A DNA stretch of 64,000 nucleotides from Cynocephalus volans (GCF_027409185.1 NC_084462.1:24527577-24591576); one strand, 5' to 3'. Shown: positions 33,640 to 44,999, counted from the stretch's first letter. Numbers and translations are program-made. Notes: generated by a model not told the origin, from the sequence alone.

Positions 33640-34013
33640 ACCTAGGTGAATGATAAAAGGGCAGAGTCAAGTGGACATCATAGCTCAGACCCCAAAGGAA
33701 TGACAGCAAAGCCTTCTCAGAGAAGCTTGTTCAGCTGGTGGATGAAAAGTCACTGCCATACATAGACCTGAACTTACTAGTTGGCCTTTGGGTGATAATC
33801 AGTGTGAATGGTTCCCTGGCCAGCACTGTGTTGAAGACCACCAAATGATTGCCAGCCATCAATCAGCCAGTGATCAGTGGAGGCAAAAGTGAACTGGAAA
33901 CCACAGTATCTGGGTTTACTGCCAACTCCCAATGCCATCTCCCTCTCCCCTCTGGCCCCATTTATGAACCATAGAATGCAGGGAAACCACTGGTGGGCTA
34001 CAGAACCATAGCG
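33640..34013 (-). pseudogene. NXPE-like copy D, fossil of the last exon
   Basis: On the minus strand, pieces in shifting frames match the copy C last exon in order: VVSLHSM near the LTR, then LAREPFTLIIT, KFRSMYGSD, LNKLL followed by a stop, and LTLPFYHSP at the DKIHP position. At the DNA level the match runs right up to the LTR start at 34014 (ATGCAGGGAAACCACTGGTG against ATG-like GTGCAGGGAGGCCACTGGTG in C). The 5' third of the exon is missing beyond the LTR. There are several frameshifts and stops. It is much more decayed than copy A. Confidence 0.7.
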
Positions 34014-34481
34014 TGTATTAGGCCTCATGGATAGTTTAACATCAGCATAGCCAGGTTAAGCAACTTAACCCCTTCTCCACCTTGCCTTTCCCTTCTCTGC
34101 TCAGGGCACTGAGATCCCTCTCCTGGGAAAGGGTAAACAAAACCATGACTTTTATCATCATGTTCATCTTGTTGGCTTCATTTAGCAGGCTTCAGGCTGG
34201 AGAATTTGTACTGAGATAGTTGCTGATAAAGAGACTATACCCTAACCGACCAGATGTTATCAGACCACAAGGGCTGTGTCACCTTGCATACCACTGATTT
34301 CAAAATTGCCCACTACTCTGTCAGAACCCTCCCTAATGTTCTTATAAGCCTCCTGCTTTCCTAGGTTTGGAGAAACTGATCTGGTTCAGTCCCCCCTCTA
34401 CATTAGTGGAATAAACCTTTTTGTCTGAAATGGCTCATGGCTCAGGTCTCTCTCTTTTCTCCATCTCACTGAGCCTAACAG
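34014..34481 (+). mobile_element. Solo LTR, same family as 14677-15163
   Basis: It begins TGTATTAGGCCTCA and ends AGCCTAACA, and it aligns with the 14677 LTR throughout (shared AGCAGGCTTCAGGCTGGA, ACCAGATGTTATCAGACCAC and GGAATAAACC). The flanking bases do not match, so there may have been a deletion or recombination at its right edge. Confidence 0.85.
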
Positions 34482-34489
34482 ACATAATG

Positions 34490-35225
34490 CTGTTTTTCTA
34501 AGTCTGAATTTACATTGTATTCTATGTAGCATTCAGCACTAAGAGGTGTGAAAGTTCATTATAAAACTTGAGTCATTCTTGTCATACCCAAACTAAATCA
34601 GAGTTGAAAGGCTGGAGGAAAAAGCACTCAGGGCACATAGCACCTGCTCCACGAATTTTCCAGCAAGCCCAGCTGCTGAAACAGCCTGCTGTAGTGTTGT
34701 GAGGCTGCTGCATGGAAAAGGAACCAGAACACCCAATTGAGAATTTAAAAGGCGGGGGTTATTGGCTGTCCGGTGACTGTTCCTTTAAAAAAATGTCTTG
34801 GAAGGAAGTAGCCCTGAGTATAAGTTTAAGGGGTCTTTTAAAGGAACATAGTCACACAGCAAAAAATCATATAGTCACATACTTACAGTTATCATATAGT
34901 TACACACATACACACATACATACATACCCTCCTGGCGTGAGGCGGGGGCTTGGGGAGGCCTAGCACAAGTGGTAACAGAAACTGAAAGAAACGAGTTAAT
35001 CACTTAGGGACGGCAAAAGCTTTCACAGTGTGGTTTCCTCCTTAGGTTGTCTAGACACATCCAGATACAGCTCTTCGTGTTATCAGTCAGGGACAGCATA
35101 GGCTGGAAACAGCAAAGGCAGGCAGAACTTAAAATTTTTCTAAGTACAGGACAATTTCTAACCTTCCATTTTCACAACAGGTGTTGGGGGGCTTTCAAAC
35201 AAGAACACTTTTCAAACAGTAAAAA
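34490..35225. other. Mostly unrecognised, CA/TACA microsatellite inside
   Basis: An impure (ACACAT/TACA) microsatellite lies at about 34898-34930. The surrounding sequence may belong to the LTR-like unit that follows. No exon is seen. Confidence 0.35.
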
Positions 35226-35229
35226 TGGC

Positions 35230-35525
35230 ATAAGCTAAATCAATCTACCTCGTCACAGTAACCCTAAGACCCCTTTTCCTAGTAGCTGCTGAAACAAACT
35301 GCCGTGACTCTGAGACTAGCTTTACCCACCACTGTCACTAACCAAATAGAGCTTGCCAACTCCCCAAAACTTAGCTAGTGGCAGTGAGCTTTCTTCCAAA
35401 ACAATTCATAACATTTCTCTTTCTAATAAAACTCTGAACCTTTCTTTGTTCTTCAGAAGTATCGAATACCAACCCAGTCTGTGTGTATGCCCCAAACTGC
35501 AATTTTATAATCCCTAAACAAAGCA
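35230..35525 (+). repeat. LTR-like segment (MER4/MER61-like)
   Basis: TGACTCTGAGACTAGCTTTA, CCACTGTCACTAACCAAATA and CTAATAAAACTCTGAACC (a polyadenylation signal) resemble a known primate-type class I LTR group as I remember it. Exact ends are not resolved. Confidence 0.5.
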
Positions 35526-35929
35526 CCCTGTTTGGAAATCTGACTCTATATTTTAATTGACTTTCACAGAGGAGAAGAGAGGCTCAAATGGGGGGTGAGA
35601 GGTTTCCATATGTCATGACTTTAGGAAGTGAGTGAGAGTTTGGGGGAAAAGAGAAACTTTGAAATCAAGAGTTTACTTAGGAAATCATTATTTCTATTAT
35701 GTTTCCAAAATATATTATACAAATTATTCGATTAGGCAAGATAAGAAAGATCGATTTACAAAAAGGAAAACTCAGAAAGCAGAGAGAGTAGTTTATCAAT
35801 CACGGTCTACTAAGGTGACAGAAATCACACCAGACTTTAATAGCAAGAATTAAATATAAAGAGTTGTTAACTGGGTATAAAGAGCTATTAGTGAGTAATT
35901 GAAAAAGAAGAAAAAGAACACTAAGGTGT

Positions 35930-36018
35930 TGGGGGCCAGCTGGTGGCTCACTTGGGAGAGCGTGGTGCTGACAACACCAAGTCAAGGGTTAATATCCCCT
36001 TACCAGTCATCTTTTAAA
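35930..36018 (+). repeat. tRNA-derived SINE, type II, with target duplication
   Basis: The element reads GGCCAGCTGGTGGCTCACTT, GGGAGAGCGTGGTGCTGACA and a CTTACCAGTCATCTTTTAAA tail. A 19-bp repeat AAAAAGAACACTAAGGTGT flanks it at 35911-35929 and 36019-36037. Its perfection suggests a young insertion. Confidence 0.93.
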
Positions 36019-36130
36019 AAAAAGAACACTAAGGTGTCATGTAAGTAGCAACTACAGAAAGTAGCTAATTCTCCTGGGGCTAAGGAAACAAAATGAAGAT
36101 GTTAGAATGATTTAAATTTAATAGCTTGGA

Positions 36131-36230
36131 GGTGGCTGGATAGCTCAGCTGGGTAGAGTACAGCCTTGTATCACCAAGGTCAAGGGTTCAAGTCCCCACA
36201 CCAGCCAGCTGCCAAAAACAAACAAAAATA
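36131..36230 (+). repeat. tRNA-derived SINE, type I, variant anticodon region
   Basis: GGTGGCTGGATAGCTCAGCT, B box AAGGGTTCAAGTCCCCAC and the tail CCAGCCAGCTGCC followed by (CAAA)n. The anticodon region reads CCTTGTATCACC, unlike GCTGATAACACC in the other copies, so it is an older or different subfamily. Confidence 0.8.
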
Positions 36231-36239
36231 ACCCTAGAA

Positions 36240-37385
36240 GCTTAGAAGAGGAGTCCCATGGAGACAAAACTCAGACCTCTGGGGAGGAGCACTGTGCAGC
36301 TAACTGTGCATGTGTTGGAAAAACCACAGAACCACAAACTGAATTCACCTTCTGCTCCTAGAAGGAACAGATCCTGCCAGTGTGAAGAAGGCTGCTGGCC
36401 CTCATAGGAACTCAACACAAATAAGAACTCCAGAAGAGGCAGACAGGCAAGAGCAAGTCCTTTCTATTTCCTCCAGCCCTAAAGTCCTAAAGCCTCCCTC
36501 TAGCATCCCCTTGCTGGAAGATCCTACCAGGAAACCAGCAGGTGGAGCAGAAATGTCGCTCACAGAATTTCACCCCAGACTCACAAAGTAGCGTTTGAAG
36601 CTGAGAGACAAGAGCTTAATTATTGACAGAGACAGATATACCAGTAAATAAGCCAGTAGCTTAGAAGTTGCCCCGTGTGAGCAATACATTTAGCCTTAAG
36701 TTTTGTAGCAGCAAGGCTAACACTAAAGTATATCAACTGTTTTCTTTCCCAGTAAATTAAGATACAAATTTGTCTGGAGAAGAACTCCCTGTTAACTAAG
36801 CCATAGACAATTCAAGGAAGGGAGTAGCGTTGTTTGGAAAGAACTCAAGACAATAAGTTCCCTGAGGAGAATGGAGTTTAGCTGATAGGGTCGTAGTTTC
36901 AAAGACCAAAGGAGGGGAATTGTGCTCAGGGGTTTCAAAGTTTGGGGTCCAGCATGCTGGTTTCTTTCCAGGTCAGTACGTTCCCTCATGGGCTATGGTC
37001 ACACTCAGCTAGCTGTTGTTTCCTTGAGTAGTCAGGTGAGGCTGGGAGCTGATCACAACATAAGGCCTCACCTGAAGACATCCAGGTAGTGACAGGCACC
37101 TGCCTTTCCCCAGGGTAAACATTGCAAGGTGTGGAGTCTAGCCCTGCTTCTAGTCTAGGAAACAACTTTGGGCAAACTAGAAAAAGCTGTACCTTCCACA
37201 AGCACTTTACCCCCATGTGCCAGGAAATCAGCCTTACAAATGTACAAATGTTTATTTTTAGAGAGCAAACTCTGAGCTCCAGGTGAGATGCTTTGGAAGA
37301 AATGAGTTGTTCAGTTGCACCTGAAGTAATTTTTAGCACGTATACTTGATAAACCTAAGCATGGCATATAAAGTCTTTGGAGATC
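36240..37385. other. Nothing firmly recognised
   Basis: The sequence has the texture of decayed repeats (for example AACAGATCCTGCCAGTGTGA), but I cannot assign a family. No exon features are seen. Confidence 0.35.
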
Positions 37386-37389
37386 TTCT

Positions 37390-37665
37390 CCTTGCTTAAT
37401 TCTGCTGTCTCACCTCTTGCCTCACCCCATCCCTGACTCAAAAAAAATTACCCTGTGATTTATATCTTTCCTGGACATCTCTGTTCCCAGCCTACAATGT
37501 CCTTCTGACACTCTGTGCCTGGCTCATCCACAAACCTCTCTTAGAACTTGGCTACGGTGTCTCCTCTTTGTGGAGTTCTTCCCTAGATCCCAAAGCTGAG
37601 TCACATGCCTTTCCTGTGTAATCTTCTAGCTGATCTCTGTTATGACATTCACCATATGAAACTGT
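37390..37665 (+). repeat. Possible L2 fragment
   Basis: Pyrimidine-rich text with CTTGGCTACGGTGTCTCCTC, GGAGTTCTTCCCTAGATCCC and TGACATTCACC resembles the L2 3' region, without its very end. Confidence 0.4.
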
Positions 37666-37669
37666 AATG

Positions 37670-38535
37670 GCTAGTTACCAGGGGCAGCATCACCACAGGC
37701 TCTGATTAATCAGCATTCTTACTTTCAAGAAATAGAAGTTTAGTCTGGCTGATTACAGATAAAGGATATTAATAAAAGAATCCTGACTAGCCCATATAAG
37801 TACTGGGGGACAGGAGAAGTGGCCTGAGTGCTGAGCTTCCAGGAACTATACACTTAGACCATGGTCACTGTCACTGCTGCTGCCCTAGTCAATAGAAAAA
37901 AAATTGCTGCTGTCATTCATACTGCCCCAACAATGCATTTCTGTGCCAGGAGTCTAACCTTGCTACCACCACCACGATGGAGAGCCAGGTACCTCCGATA
38001 CCACCCACACAAGCAAAATAGATTCTATGCAGACCTCATATTCAAGTAGCTCACATGAGGACTGAAGGCTGTGATATTATGGAAGCCAAGAGAAGAGAGG
38101 ATTTCAAAAAAAGGAAGAGTGGTAGGTTCATGCTGTTAAATGATGCAGGAGAAATCGAAAGGTAAGGACTGAAAATTGTTCATTGGATTTACCCTCAATG
38201 AGGCTCTTAGCTTGGTGAGAAGAGTTTTGATTGGTTAGAAGGGAAGTGGATTGAAAAGTGAAAGATGAGGAATAAATTTGGAAAGAATTCTTTCAATAGT
38301 CTTAGCTTGAAGGATTTCTCATTAGCCAAATGGAGAAACTTGAGAATCAAAATAAATAACAATAGTAATTGATTGTAGACCACAGAATAATGATTCCATA
38401 TTGAAATAAATAAATGTGGGCAACAGGAAGAAAAGCTCTTCCTTACAGCAGAGAGCCAGCTAATAAATACACATAGAACAAATGCTAGATTGAGAATAAT
38501 CACCATTTGCAACTATCAAAGTTATTCCTCTGATA
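37670..38535. other. Nothing recognised
   Basis: A plus-strand frame at 37861-38049 shows no family features. I see no nameable repeat in this stretch. Confidence 0.4.
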
Positions 38536-38539
38536 CTGA

Positions 38540-39060
38540 TTTTAGGCAATAATTACCAATGGATGCTAAAACTGGTAGATAAAAGCTCTATAAGGAACAC
38601 GTTGTTTACATACTTTCAAAAATCTCTGCATAAATTACCTACTAATTGCAAAGGGAAGATAGGCACTTCATACTGGATAAACCTGGTAGACACCACTTCA
38701 GCCACATAATCAAAGTAACATCACCGATACTGGGGCAAACTGACGTCATGTGCTTCCTGATGTGACGAAGTGAGAAGCACACTACCTCATTCCTATGGTG
38801 CCCTAGCCAAAAGTGCACAACTGGGAATTAATTGTTAGGGACATCAGAAAAACCTGAATTAGAGATTTTCTAAGTAAAATTGGCATGTACGCTTCAAAAA
38901 ATTTAGAGTCATGAAAGACAAGGAAAGACTGAAGAACAGATTAAAGGAGATTAGAGAGATATGGCAATTAAATGCAAAGCATGATCTTGGTTTCGATCCT
39001 AATCCAGGTAAAATATCTATAAAGAACATTACTGGAACAATTTATTAAATTTTAATATGA
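38540..39060 (+). repeat. Old LINE-1 3'-end fragment
   Basis: GGCAATTAAATGCAAAGCAT, GATCTTGGTTTCGATCCTAA and AAGAACATTACTGGAACAAT correspond to the 3' UTR of old mammalian L1M subfamilies as I remember it. Confidence 0.5.
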
Positions 39061-39589
39061 ACTCTAGATAAGTTTAATTTGATATTAATTTTCCTGATCT
39101 TTATACTCTGGCTGTAAATCCTTATTCTTAGGAAATTCATCCCAAAGTGTATAGAGAAAAAGAGGCATGATGTATGCAACTTCCTCTAAAATGGTTCGGG
39201 GGAAAAAAAATAAACACTCAAAGGGAGACTGAATGTTCTGGGCATGAGGTCAAGGACTTTGGGTTGGCTTCAGAGTAGGGTGACCAAATAGGAGCCAACC
39301 TTGTCATGGGAGAGAATCCCAATATCAGCATTTCACTTGTGTTTCTTAATCTGACAGATTTTATTGTTTTACATGATTCCATAAAAATATTATTATAAAT
39401 TTTTACTACCAAATTGATATTTTTTTATTCGTGAACGTCAGGTCTTCCAACTGGAGTCACTTTACTTCTGACTGAAGTACATTTAAAAACTTTTTCTTTA
39501 ATAAGAAGAATAATACAGAACTAAAAGAAAAAGAAAAATTTTTTTCCTTAGTAAAGACCTACTGGTAAAACCTCTATCAGTTTATGTTT

Positions 39590-39662
39590 ATCTGAAATGT
39601 TTTAATTTTACCTTTTGTTGTAGAGTGATTTGTGTCCTCCCAAAATTCTTATGTTGATGCCT
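39590..39662 (+). repeat. MaLR LTR, left part before the ERVL insertion
   Basis: GATTTGTGTCCTCCCAAAAT and TCTTATGTTGATGCCT match the usual MaLR phrase that should continue TAACCCCCAA. That continuation is found at 43854 after the provirus, so the two parts were once joined. Confidence 0.7.
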
Positions 39663-40088
39663 TGTAAGAAAAATCGAAAAAAGTATAGTCAGGACCTCTC
39701 ACCTTGCATCTTTTACCAATGGGCAAGATTCAGCACATTCACTAGAAACAAGTTATAAACGTAATGTAACTGTGCATGTGTGCCCGTTTACTGATTCAGC
39801 ATGATTGTTGTAATTATGCAATGCTTGGCTTGTGGCCGCTATTGTGACTAAAAGTATAAAGGTAACTGCTCTGAACTGCTGGTCAGAGGAGCATGGAAGG
39901 AGGGCAGAGCATGGACGGCCAGTGGAGGAGAGCCTGAGCTTGTGTCTGAGAATAAACTATGTCTGTGAAGCTCACAACTGAAGAATAAAGTATGTCTACT
40001 TGCATAAAGCTGCCAGGGTCTCCTTTCAATTACCTGACTCAGGACCCGCACAAGAATGGGCAGAAGGATCTGAGATTCCTGCCCGACA
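39663..40088 (+). repeat. 5' LTR of the ERVL-like provirus
   Basis: It runs from TGTAAGAAAA to CCTGCCCGACA. TATA-like AAGTATAAAGG near 39852 and AATAAA signals near 39950 and 39985 lie in the expected order. It differs from the 3' LTR by scattered substitutions and small indels. Confidence 0.85.
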
Positions 40089-40115
40089 GTTGGCGTAGTC
40101 TGGCAGGATGAGCAG
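40089..40115 (+). other. Likely primer-binding site
   Basis: Directly after the 5' LTR the sequence reads TTGGCGTAGTCTGGCAGGAT. Its position and TGGCG start are those of a tRNA primer-binding site. The tRNA species is not certain. Confidence 0.5.
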
Positions 40116-40139
40116 GTCAGGGAGCCACGAGCCCCTCAG

Positions 40140-40570
40140 GAGGGGGAGGAGATGTGGCTGCCCTTGAGCATGTGGTACCTGGGGCAGTGTTCCTTTGGAC
40201 TTGGGCTCCACTGGAAATGTGGGACCAAGTGGACGGGTCCCCAAGAGCATGGAGAAAGCTCGCAAGGTGCTGGGCTCCATGGTGAAAGAGGAGGAGTCCT
40301 GGTGCACGGCTGGCCAGAGGGACTGGCTGCTGCTCACTGCACTGCGAGCCAATATGGACCAGGCACTCCATGATGCAGCATGGCTTCAAGAGTTGAAACA
40401 AAAGGCAGACCTGCTGGACACTGAAGTACAGTAATAGGTCACACCCATCCCTGAAGCCAAAAATGATGACGACCCTGAGTGTGAGTTGGGAGAACTTGTG
40501 CATCTCCTTTCATGACCTGTTGTGCATCAGAAAATGAACCCCTACTTGTTTGGCTCCTACTGTTGTGGGA
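40140..40570 (+). pseudogene. Retroviral gag remnant
   Basis: The open frame at 40195-40434 lies between the leader and the protease, where gag is expected. It has no motif I can name. The assignment rests mostly on position, and the region is much shorter than a full gag. Confidence 0.4.
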
Positions 40571-40581
40571 CCTAGAGGTGG

Positions 40582-40975
40582 ATGGCAAATGTGCAGTGTG
40601 TGTTAGCATTGGTGGACACTGGCACAGAATGTAGCCTGATACACAGCAACCCTGATAAGTCTCCGGGGGCCACAGTGAATACTGATGGCTATGGAGGACA
40701 GAGTATCAAAATCAAACTGTGTCTTTGCCACTGGTCATTGGACGATAGCCCCCTTATGTATATACTGTGTATGTGTCCCCAGTGGCTGAATGTATCTTGG
40801 GTGTAGATGTGCTTTATGGTTTGCACCTGGAGTCAACAGTTGGGGAATTCTGGCTGCAAATATGAACAGTAAGGTGTTGTGGGAATATGTGAAAGAGTAT
40901 TCCTTGCCGGGGGGACATGTGGAGATAAGTGTCACTATCTTTGAGTTAGAAAAGGTTTGCCTCATTTGTCCTGCA
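40582..40975 (+). pseudogene. Retroviral protease remnant
   Basis: The peptide LALVDTGTECSLIHSNP (about 40600-40650) carries the DTG active-site triad of retroviral aspartic proteases. The frame stops or shifts soon after. Confidence 0.75.
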
Positions 40976-40984
40976 CATAGTCTT

Positions 40985-41214
40985 TTTTATTTATTTGTTT
41001 GTTTGTTTGTTTATTTATTTATTTGTTTGTTTATTTATTATTATTATTTATTTATATAAAAGATGACTGGTAAGAGGTTCTGAACCCTTGACTTGGTGTT
41101 GTCAGCACCATGCTCTCCCAAGTGAGCTAACCGGCCATCCCTATATAGGGATTCGAGCCCATGGCCTGGGTGTTATCAGCACCACACTCTACCAAGTGAG
41201 CCACGTGCCAGCCC
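40985..41214 (-). repeat. Dimeric tRNA-derived SINE inside the provirus
   Basis: Read on the minus strand, a first unit (GGGCTGGCACGTGGCTCACT .. GCTGATAACACC) is joined by CCCTATATAGGGATGGCC to a second unit (GGTTAGCTCACTTGGGAGAG .. GCTGACAACACC) that ends in the type II tail. The (TAAA/CAAA)n tail lies at 40985-41060. Flanking ATAGTCTTTT (40977-40986) and ATAGTCCTTT (41222-41231) look like the target duplication. Confidence 0.9.
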
Positions 41215-41221
41215 TTTCCAT

Positions 41222-42250
41222 ATAGTCCTTTTAATGCTCCAGTGTGGCCAGTGGAAAAACCTGGCGGTACTTGGAGAATGACTGCAGACTATCGGGAACT
41301 GAACAGTGTAGTGTCTCCTTTGCACATGGCTGTGCCTTCAGTTCACAGCCTGATGGATCAGCTAACATCCCAGGTTGGAACTTGTCATTGTGTACCGGAC
41401 CTTGCAAATGTTTTTGTTCCTCTCAGCTTACAGCCAACAACAGTTTGACTTTGCCTGGGAAGGAAGACAATAAACTTTTCAAGTGTTGCTCCAAGGTTAT
41501 CTGGATAGCCCAACTGTCTGTCATGGTCTGGTGGCTGGGGACCTAGCCAAGTGGACTAAGTCCAGCATGGTTACAATGGTTTCATTACATTGATGATGTT
41601 ACTAACCTCTGATTCTCTTGCACGTTTAACCCAAGTGGCTCCAACACTGTTGGGCCATTTGGAACAATGTAGGTGGGCCGTGAACAAAACCAAAGTGCAA
41701 GGACCTAGGCTGTCCATCAAATTCTTGGGAGTTGTTTGGTCGGGTAAGACACCTGAGTCATCCCAGAAACCATTATAGATAAGATACAGGAAAACCCTCG
41801 GCCCACATCAGGAGCTCAGCTACAACCTTATTTTGGAATTTGGGGTATTGGATAGATTTTGTACCCCATATGGCCCAAGTGACATGCCCACTATATGAAT
41901 TAATAAAGAAAGGAGCTCCTTGGGATTGGACTAAAGAGGTAGAACAAGCTTACCATGCTACTCAGAGGGCAATACAGCAAGTGTGGGCTTTGTAAGTGGC
42001 TGATCCCCTAAGCCTTTTGAATTAGATGTGCATATAATCCAAGAAGGGTTAGGGTGCGGTTTGTGCCAGAGACAGGACCAATTCTGAACACCTATAGGAT
42101 TTTGGTCTAAGCTCTGGAAGGGTGCTGAAGTGCGTTACTCTCCAAAAGAGAAACAGTTAGCAGCTGTGTATTCTGCCCTGATGGCCACTGAAGCTATTAC
42201 AGGAACTGCCAAGGTCCTAGTAAGGAAAACATACCCCATTCTAGGTTGGC
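41222..42250 (+). pseudogene. Retroviral reverse transcriptase remnant
   Basis: The frame opens with PVEKPGGTWRMTADYRELN, the N-terminal block of retroviral reverse transcriptase. The YIDDV catalytic motif is at 41586-41600. FLGVVWSGKTPESSQ lies near 41725. Stops and frameshifts break it at several places. It continues the protease remnant beyond the SINE. Confidence 0.85.
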
Positions 42251-42839
42251 TACTCACATGGACAACCACTTCTAAAACTGGGAACTCTGTCTAAATAGGG
42301 AGCATTTATAAAACAGAGAACTACTGTGTGTACAAGTCCTTTGTCTAATGAATTGCAAACTGTGTTAGGACCAGTACGGCAAGAAACTTTGACAGAAACT
42401 ACACCCATGGAGGTTGAGACCACACCTTTCCATGAGGGGAAGTTGTAGCAGAGAATCCTGAACAATACCAATGCTGTCTTAGATCTTAGGTAGACACAGA
42501 CTAAAACCTCCTCCAAGTGAGAAACCATTGAAAACAGAAACCATTGCATAGAAACAGAAATCATACACAATGAAAATTGTTATGCTTGATTGCTTTAATT
42601 GCTCATTTCAGCCTCTGTGACCTAGCTTGCTTTCTGTACCTGTAACCTAGCAACCTAGCTTGTTTTTTGTACCTGTACAAACCCGTGTGCCAAAGGGATG
42701 TGGTTTTTGCCTTTACAAACTCCACAAAACCAAGGCTTGGGACTGTTCTCCCAAAATACCTAGGGGAGGCATTCGCTGGCCGGCTAATAAAGACTCTGTT
42801 AAAATTCTTAGTTAAGTGTTTGCCTCCTGTCCTGGGTGA

Positions 42840-43265
42840 CAACCTCACAACAAAGGGACCTATTCTGGAGCAGGATTGGTATACAGATGGTTCTAGCATG
42901 GGACCCTCAGCATTGTGGACAGCGGTTGCCATCCAGCCCTTAACCAATACCTTGTGGTATAAGAATGGAATAAGGCAAAGCAGCCAGTGGAGCACTATGG
43001 ATGGTGATAAAAAATGAGCAAGGGGCTTTAACCATCTGTACTGACAGCTGAGCTGTATTCTGGGGTTTGACCCTTTCAATCTCTACTTGAAAGTTATCAG
43101 TGGTGGCCTGTAGGTCACCAGCCCTTGTGGGGGCAAGCCATGTGGCACGAGTTATGGGAATTAGGACAGGAAAAGGAAGTAACTCTTTTCCATGTCACAG
43201 GACATTCCCCCTTAGCCAGTCTGGGCAATGATGAAGCTGATGCACTGGCTAAGGTAAGGTAGCTG
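42840..43265 (+). pseudogene. Retroviral RNase H remnant
   Basis: YTDGSSMG near 42880 is the start of the RNase H domain. FHVTGHSPLASLGNDEADAL near 43190-43250 holds the later His and Asp positions. The part between is frameshifted, and no clear integrase follows before the 3' LTR. Confidence 0.75.
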
Positions 43266-43411
43266 GAGAGAGCTTGTATTTTAGTAGCATGTTGCTGCAG
43301 CCTATATTGCTGCTGTGGCCTATGGATGCAAGTGTCATCTACCCTCACTAAGGGAATATGCAGAAGATCAAATGTGTTGATTGTATGGCTAGTGACCCTG
43401 AAGGGGTGGAC

Positions 43412-43848
43412 TATAAGGAAAATAGAAAAAAGTATAGTAAGGATCTCTCACCTTGCATCTGTTACAAATGGGCAAGATCCAGCACATTCACTAGAAACAG
43501 AAGAGCAGTATAACTGCGCCTATGTGCCCATTTACTGATTCAGCATGATTGTTGTAATTATGTAATGCTTGGCTTTTGGCTGCTATTGTGTACTAAAAGT
43601 ATAAAGATCACTTCTCTGAACTGCAGGTCGGCAGAGCCTCGGAGGTCAGCGGAGCATGGAAGGAAGGCAGAACATGGAGGGTCAGTGCAGCAGAGCCTGA
43701 GCTTCTGAGAATAAAGTAGGTCTTTGAAGCTCACATCGGAAGAATAAAGTATGTCTACGTTGCATAAAGCTGCCAGGGTCTTCTTTCAAGTACGTGACTC
43801 AGGACTTGCACAGGAAGGGGCAGAAGGATCTGAGATTCCTGCCCAACA
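43412..43848 (+). repeat. 3' LTR of the ERVL-like provirus
   Basis: It runs from TATAAGGAAA to CCTGCCCAACA and aligns with the 5' LTR along its length, with a small extra segment near 43630. A purine-rich GAAGGGGTGG just before it may be the polypurine tract. Confidence 0.85.
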
Positions 43849-43920
43849 TGCCTTAACCCCCAACTTGACAATGTTTGGAGGTAGGGCCTTTAAGGAGATA
43901 GTAAAGATAAAATAAAGTGC
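43849..43920 (+). repeat. MaLR LTR, right part after the ERVL insertion
   Basis: TAACCCCCAACTTGACAATG and GGAGGTAGGGCCTTTAAGGA continue the MaLR phrase that breaks off at 39662. Confidence 0.7.
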
Positions 43921-43924
43921 TGTA

Positions 43925-44995
43925 TTATTTTTTCTAATTTGATCTTCTGTACATCACTCTCCTTTTTCTGTCTATAAATCTGAGCTGAACATACTGCAGC
44001 TCCAGAGTCACTCTGAACCTTTTCTGCTCTGCTGGCTGCCTGATTAGTGAATGGTTCTTTGTGCAAATACTTTAAATTTAAATGATCTAAAGTTTTTCTT
44101 TTATCAAGATAAATGTAGGTTTCTCTAGAAATCATATGTATTTGATTTTCTCAGATGTCTGGAGGCAACATGAGTCTAGGACCACTTAACTTTGAACTAG
44201 AGACTTTTTGAGCTACACGGGTAGTATCAATTCAGGCTGAAAACCAGCATGAGAACCGGCTTACGGCTATAAAGTCTTAGTGGGCACTTCCCCATGTCTT
44301 TTGCACACCAAATTTCCCAAAGGTAGTATTCTTTGTACTCTCCCGGGTCTGAGAATATACTTCTGGATCACCCTTAGCCAGATGACAAGAACCCACCACA
44401 GCAAATAGTCATTGACACTTAGCCATGGAAGAGCCATTTTGTAGAATACAGCTTTAAGCAGAAGTCTTAAAAAACCAGTCTTTTTATAACTTTAGCTCAC
44501 GGCAGAGATCATGAAATAATGCTATGGACCTTGGTGCTCAGGAAGAGCAAAGATAATAAAAGCTAATCAGTAATGTGCAGAACTAACTATTCTTTCTTTG
44601 GAGTCACATCTGTCTGGACGAAGATGGCACCCACACCCCAATACAGATCCAGCCCTGAGACAAAGGAAGCCTGGAATCTGCAGGATTTCACGTAGCAGCT
44701 CTGTGCCCCTTTTGTTTCCCACACTCTTCCCTTTAAAAACCTTGCTGAGGCTCTCGAACCTCTGAGCCAGTTTACAACTAAACTGTCTCCCAGGCTGTGC
44801 TTCCTGATAATAAAGCTTATCAACATCAGAAACTTAAGTCCTTTATTCCAGGCAAAAGAGTGGTCATTTCTGATTGCCAGTTTCACTTTGAGATCCCAGT
44901 TTATCCAGGGCTGTCCTATCAGACGTCCCTCTTTGGACAAACCCTTGCACTTTGTCTTCTTCCCCTTTCAAAACAATAAAACAGGGGCTAAAAAA
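43925..44995. other. Nothing recognised
   Basis: I see no exon or nameable repeat. A minus-strand AATAAA near 44845 could serve as a polyadenylation signal for the exon at 45491, about 650 bp away, but this is speculative. Confidence 0.35.
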
Positions 44996-44999
44996 TTAA

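Larger units (their letters stand above)
39663..43848 (+). mobile_element. ERVL-like provirus, degenerate, both LTRs present
   Basis: Two similar LTRs (39663-40088 and 43412-43848) enclose about 3.3 kb of broken gag-pro-pol sequence. A 5-bp direct repeat TGCCT flanks the whole (39658-39662 and 43849-43853), which fits ERVL-type integration. The order seen is a primer-binding-like site, gag remnant, protease, reverse transcriptase and RNase H. No env-like sequence is seen, and ERVL elements normally lack env. A dimeric SINE interrupts it between protease and reverse transcriptase. It is not coding. Confidence 0.85.

Noticed and set aside
33777-34028. Novel 83-codon minus-strand gene
   Set aside because: It is a frame running across the fossil copy D exon; the true NXPE reading frame shifts several times through it and its start lies in the LTR.
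42250-43411. Possible env or integrase in the provirus
   Set aside because: Only RNase H features are readable; the remaining sequence before the 3' LTR shows no envelope or integrase motif.
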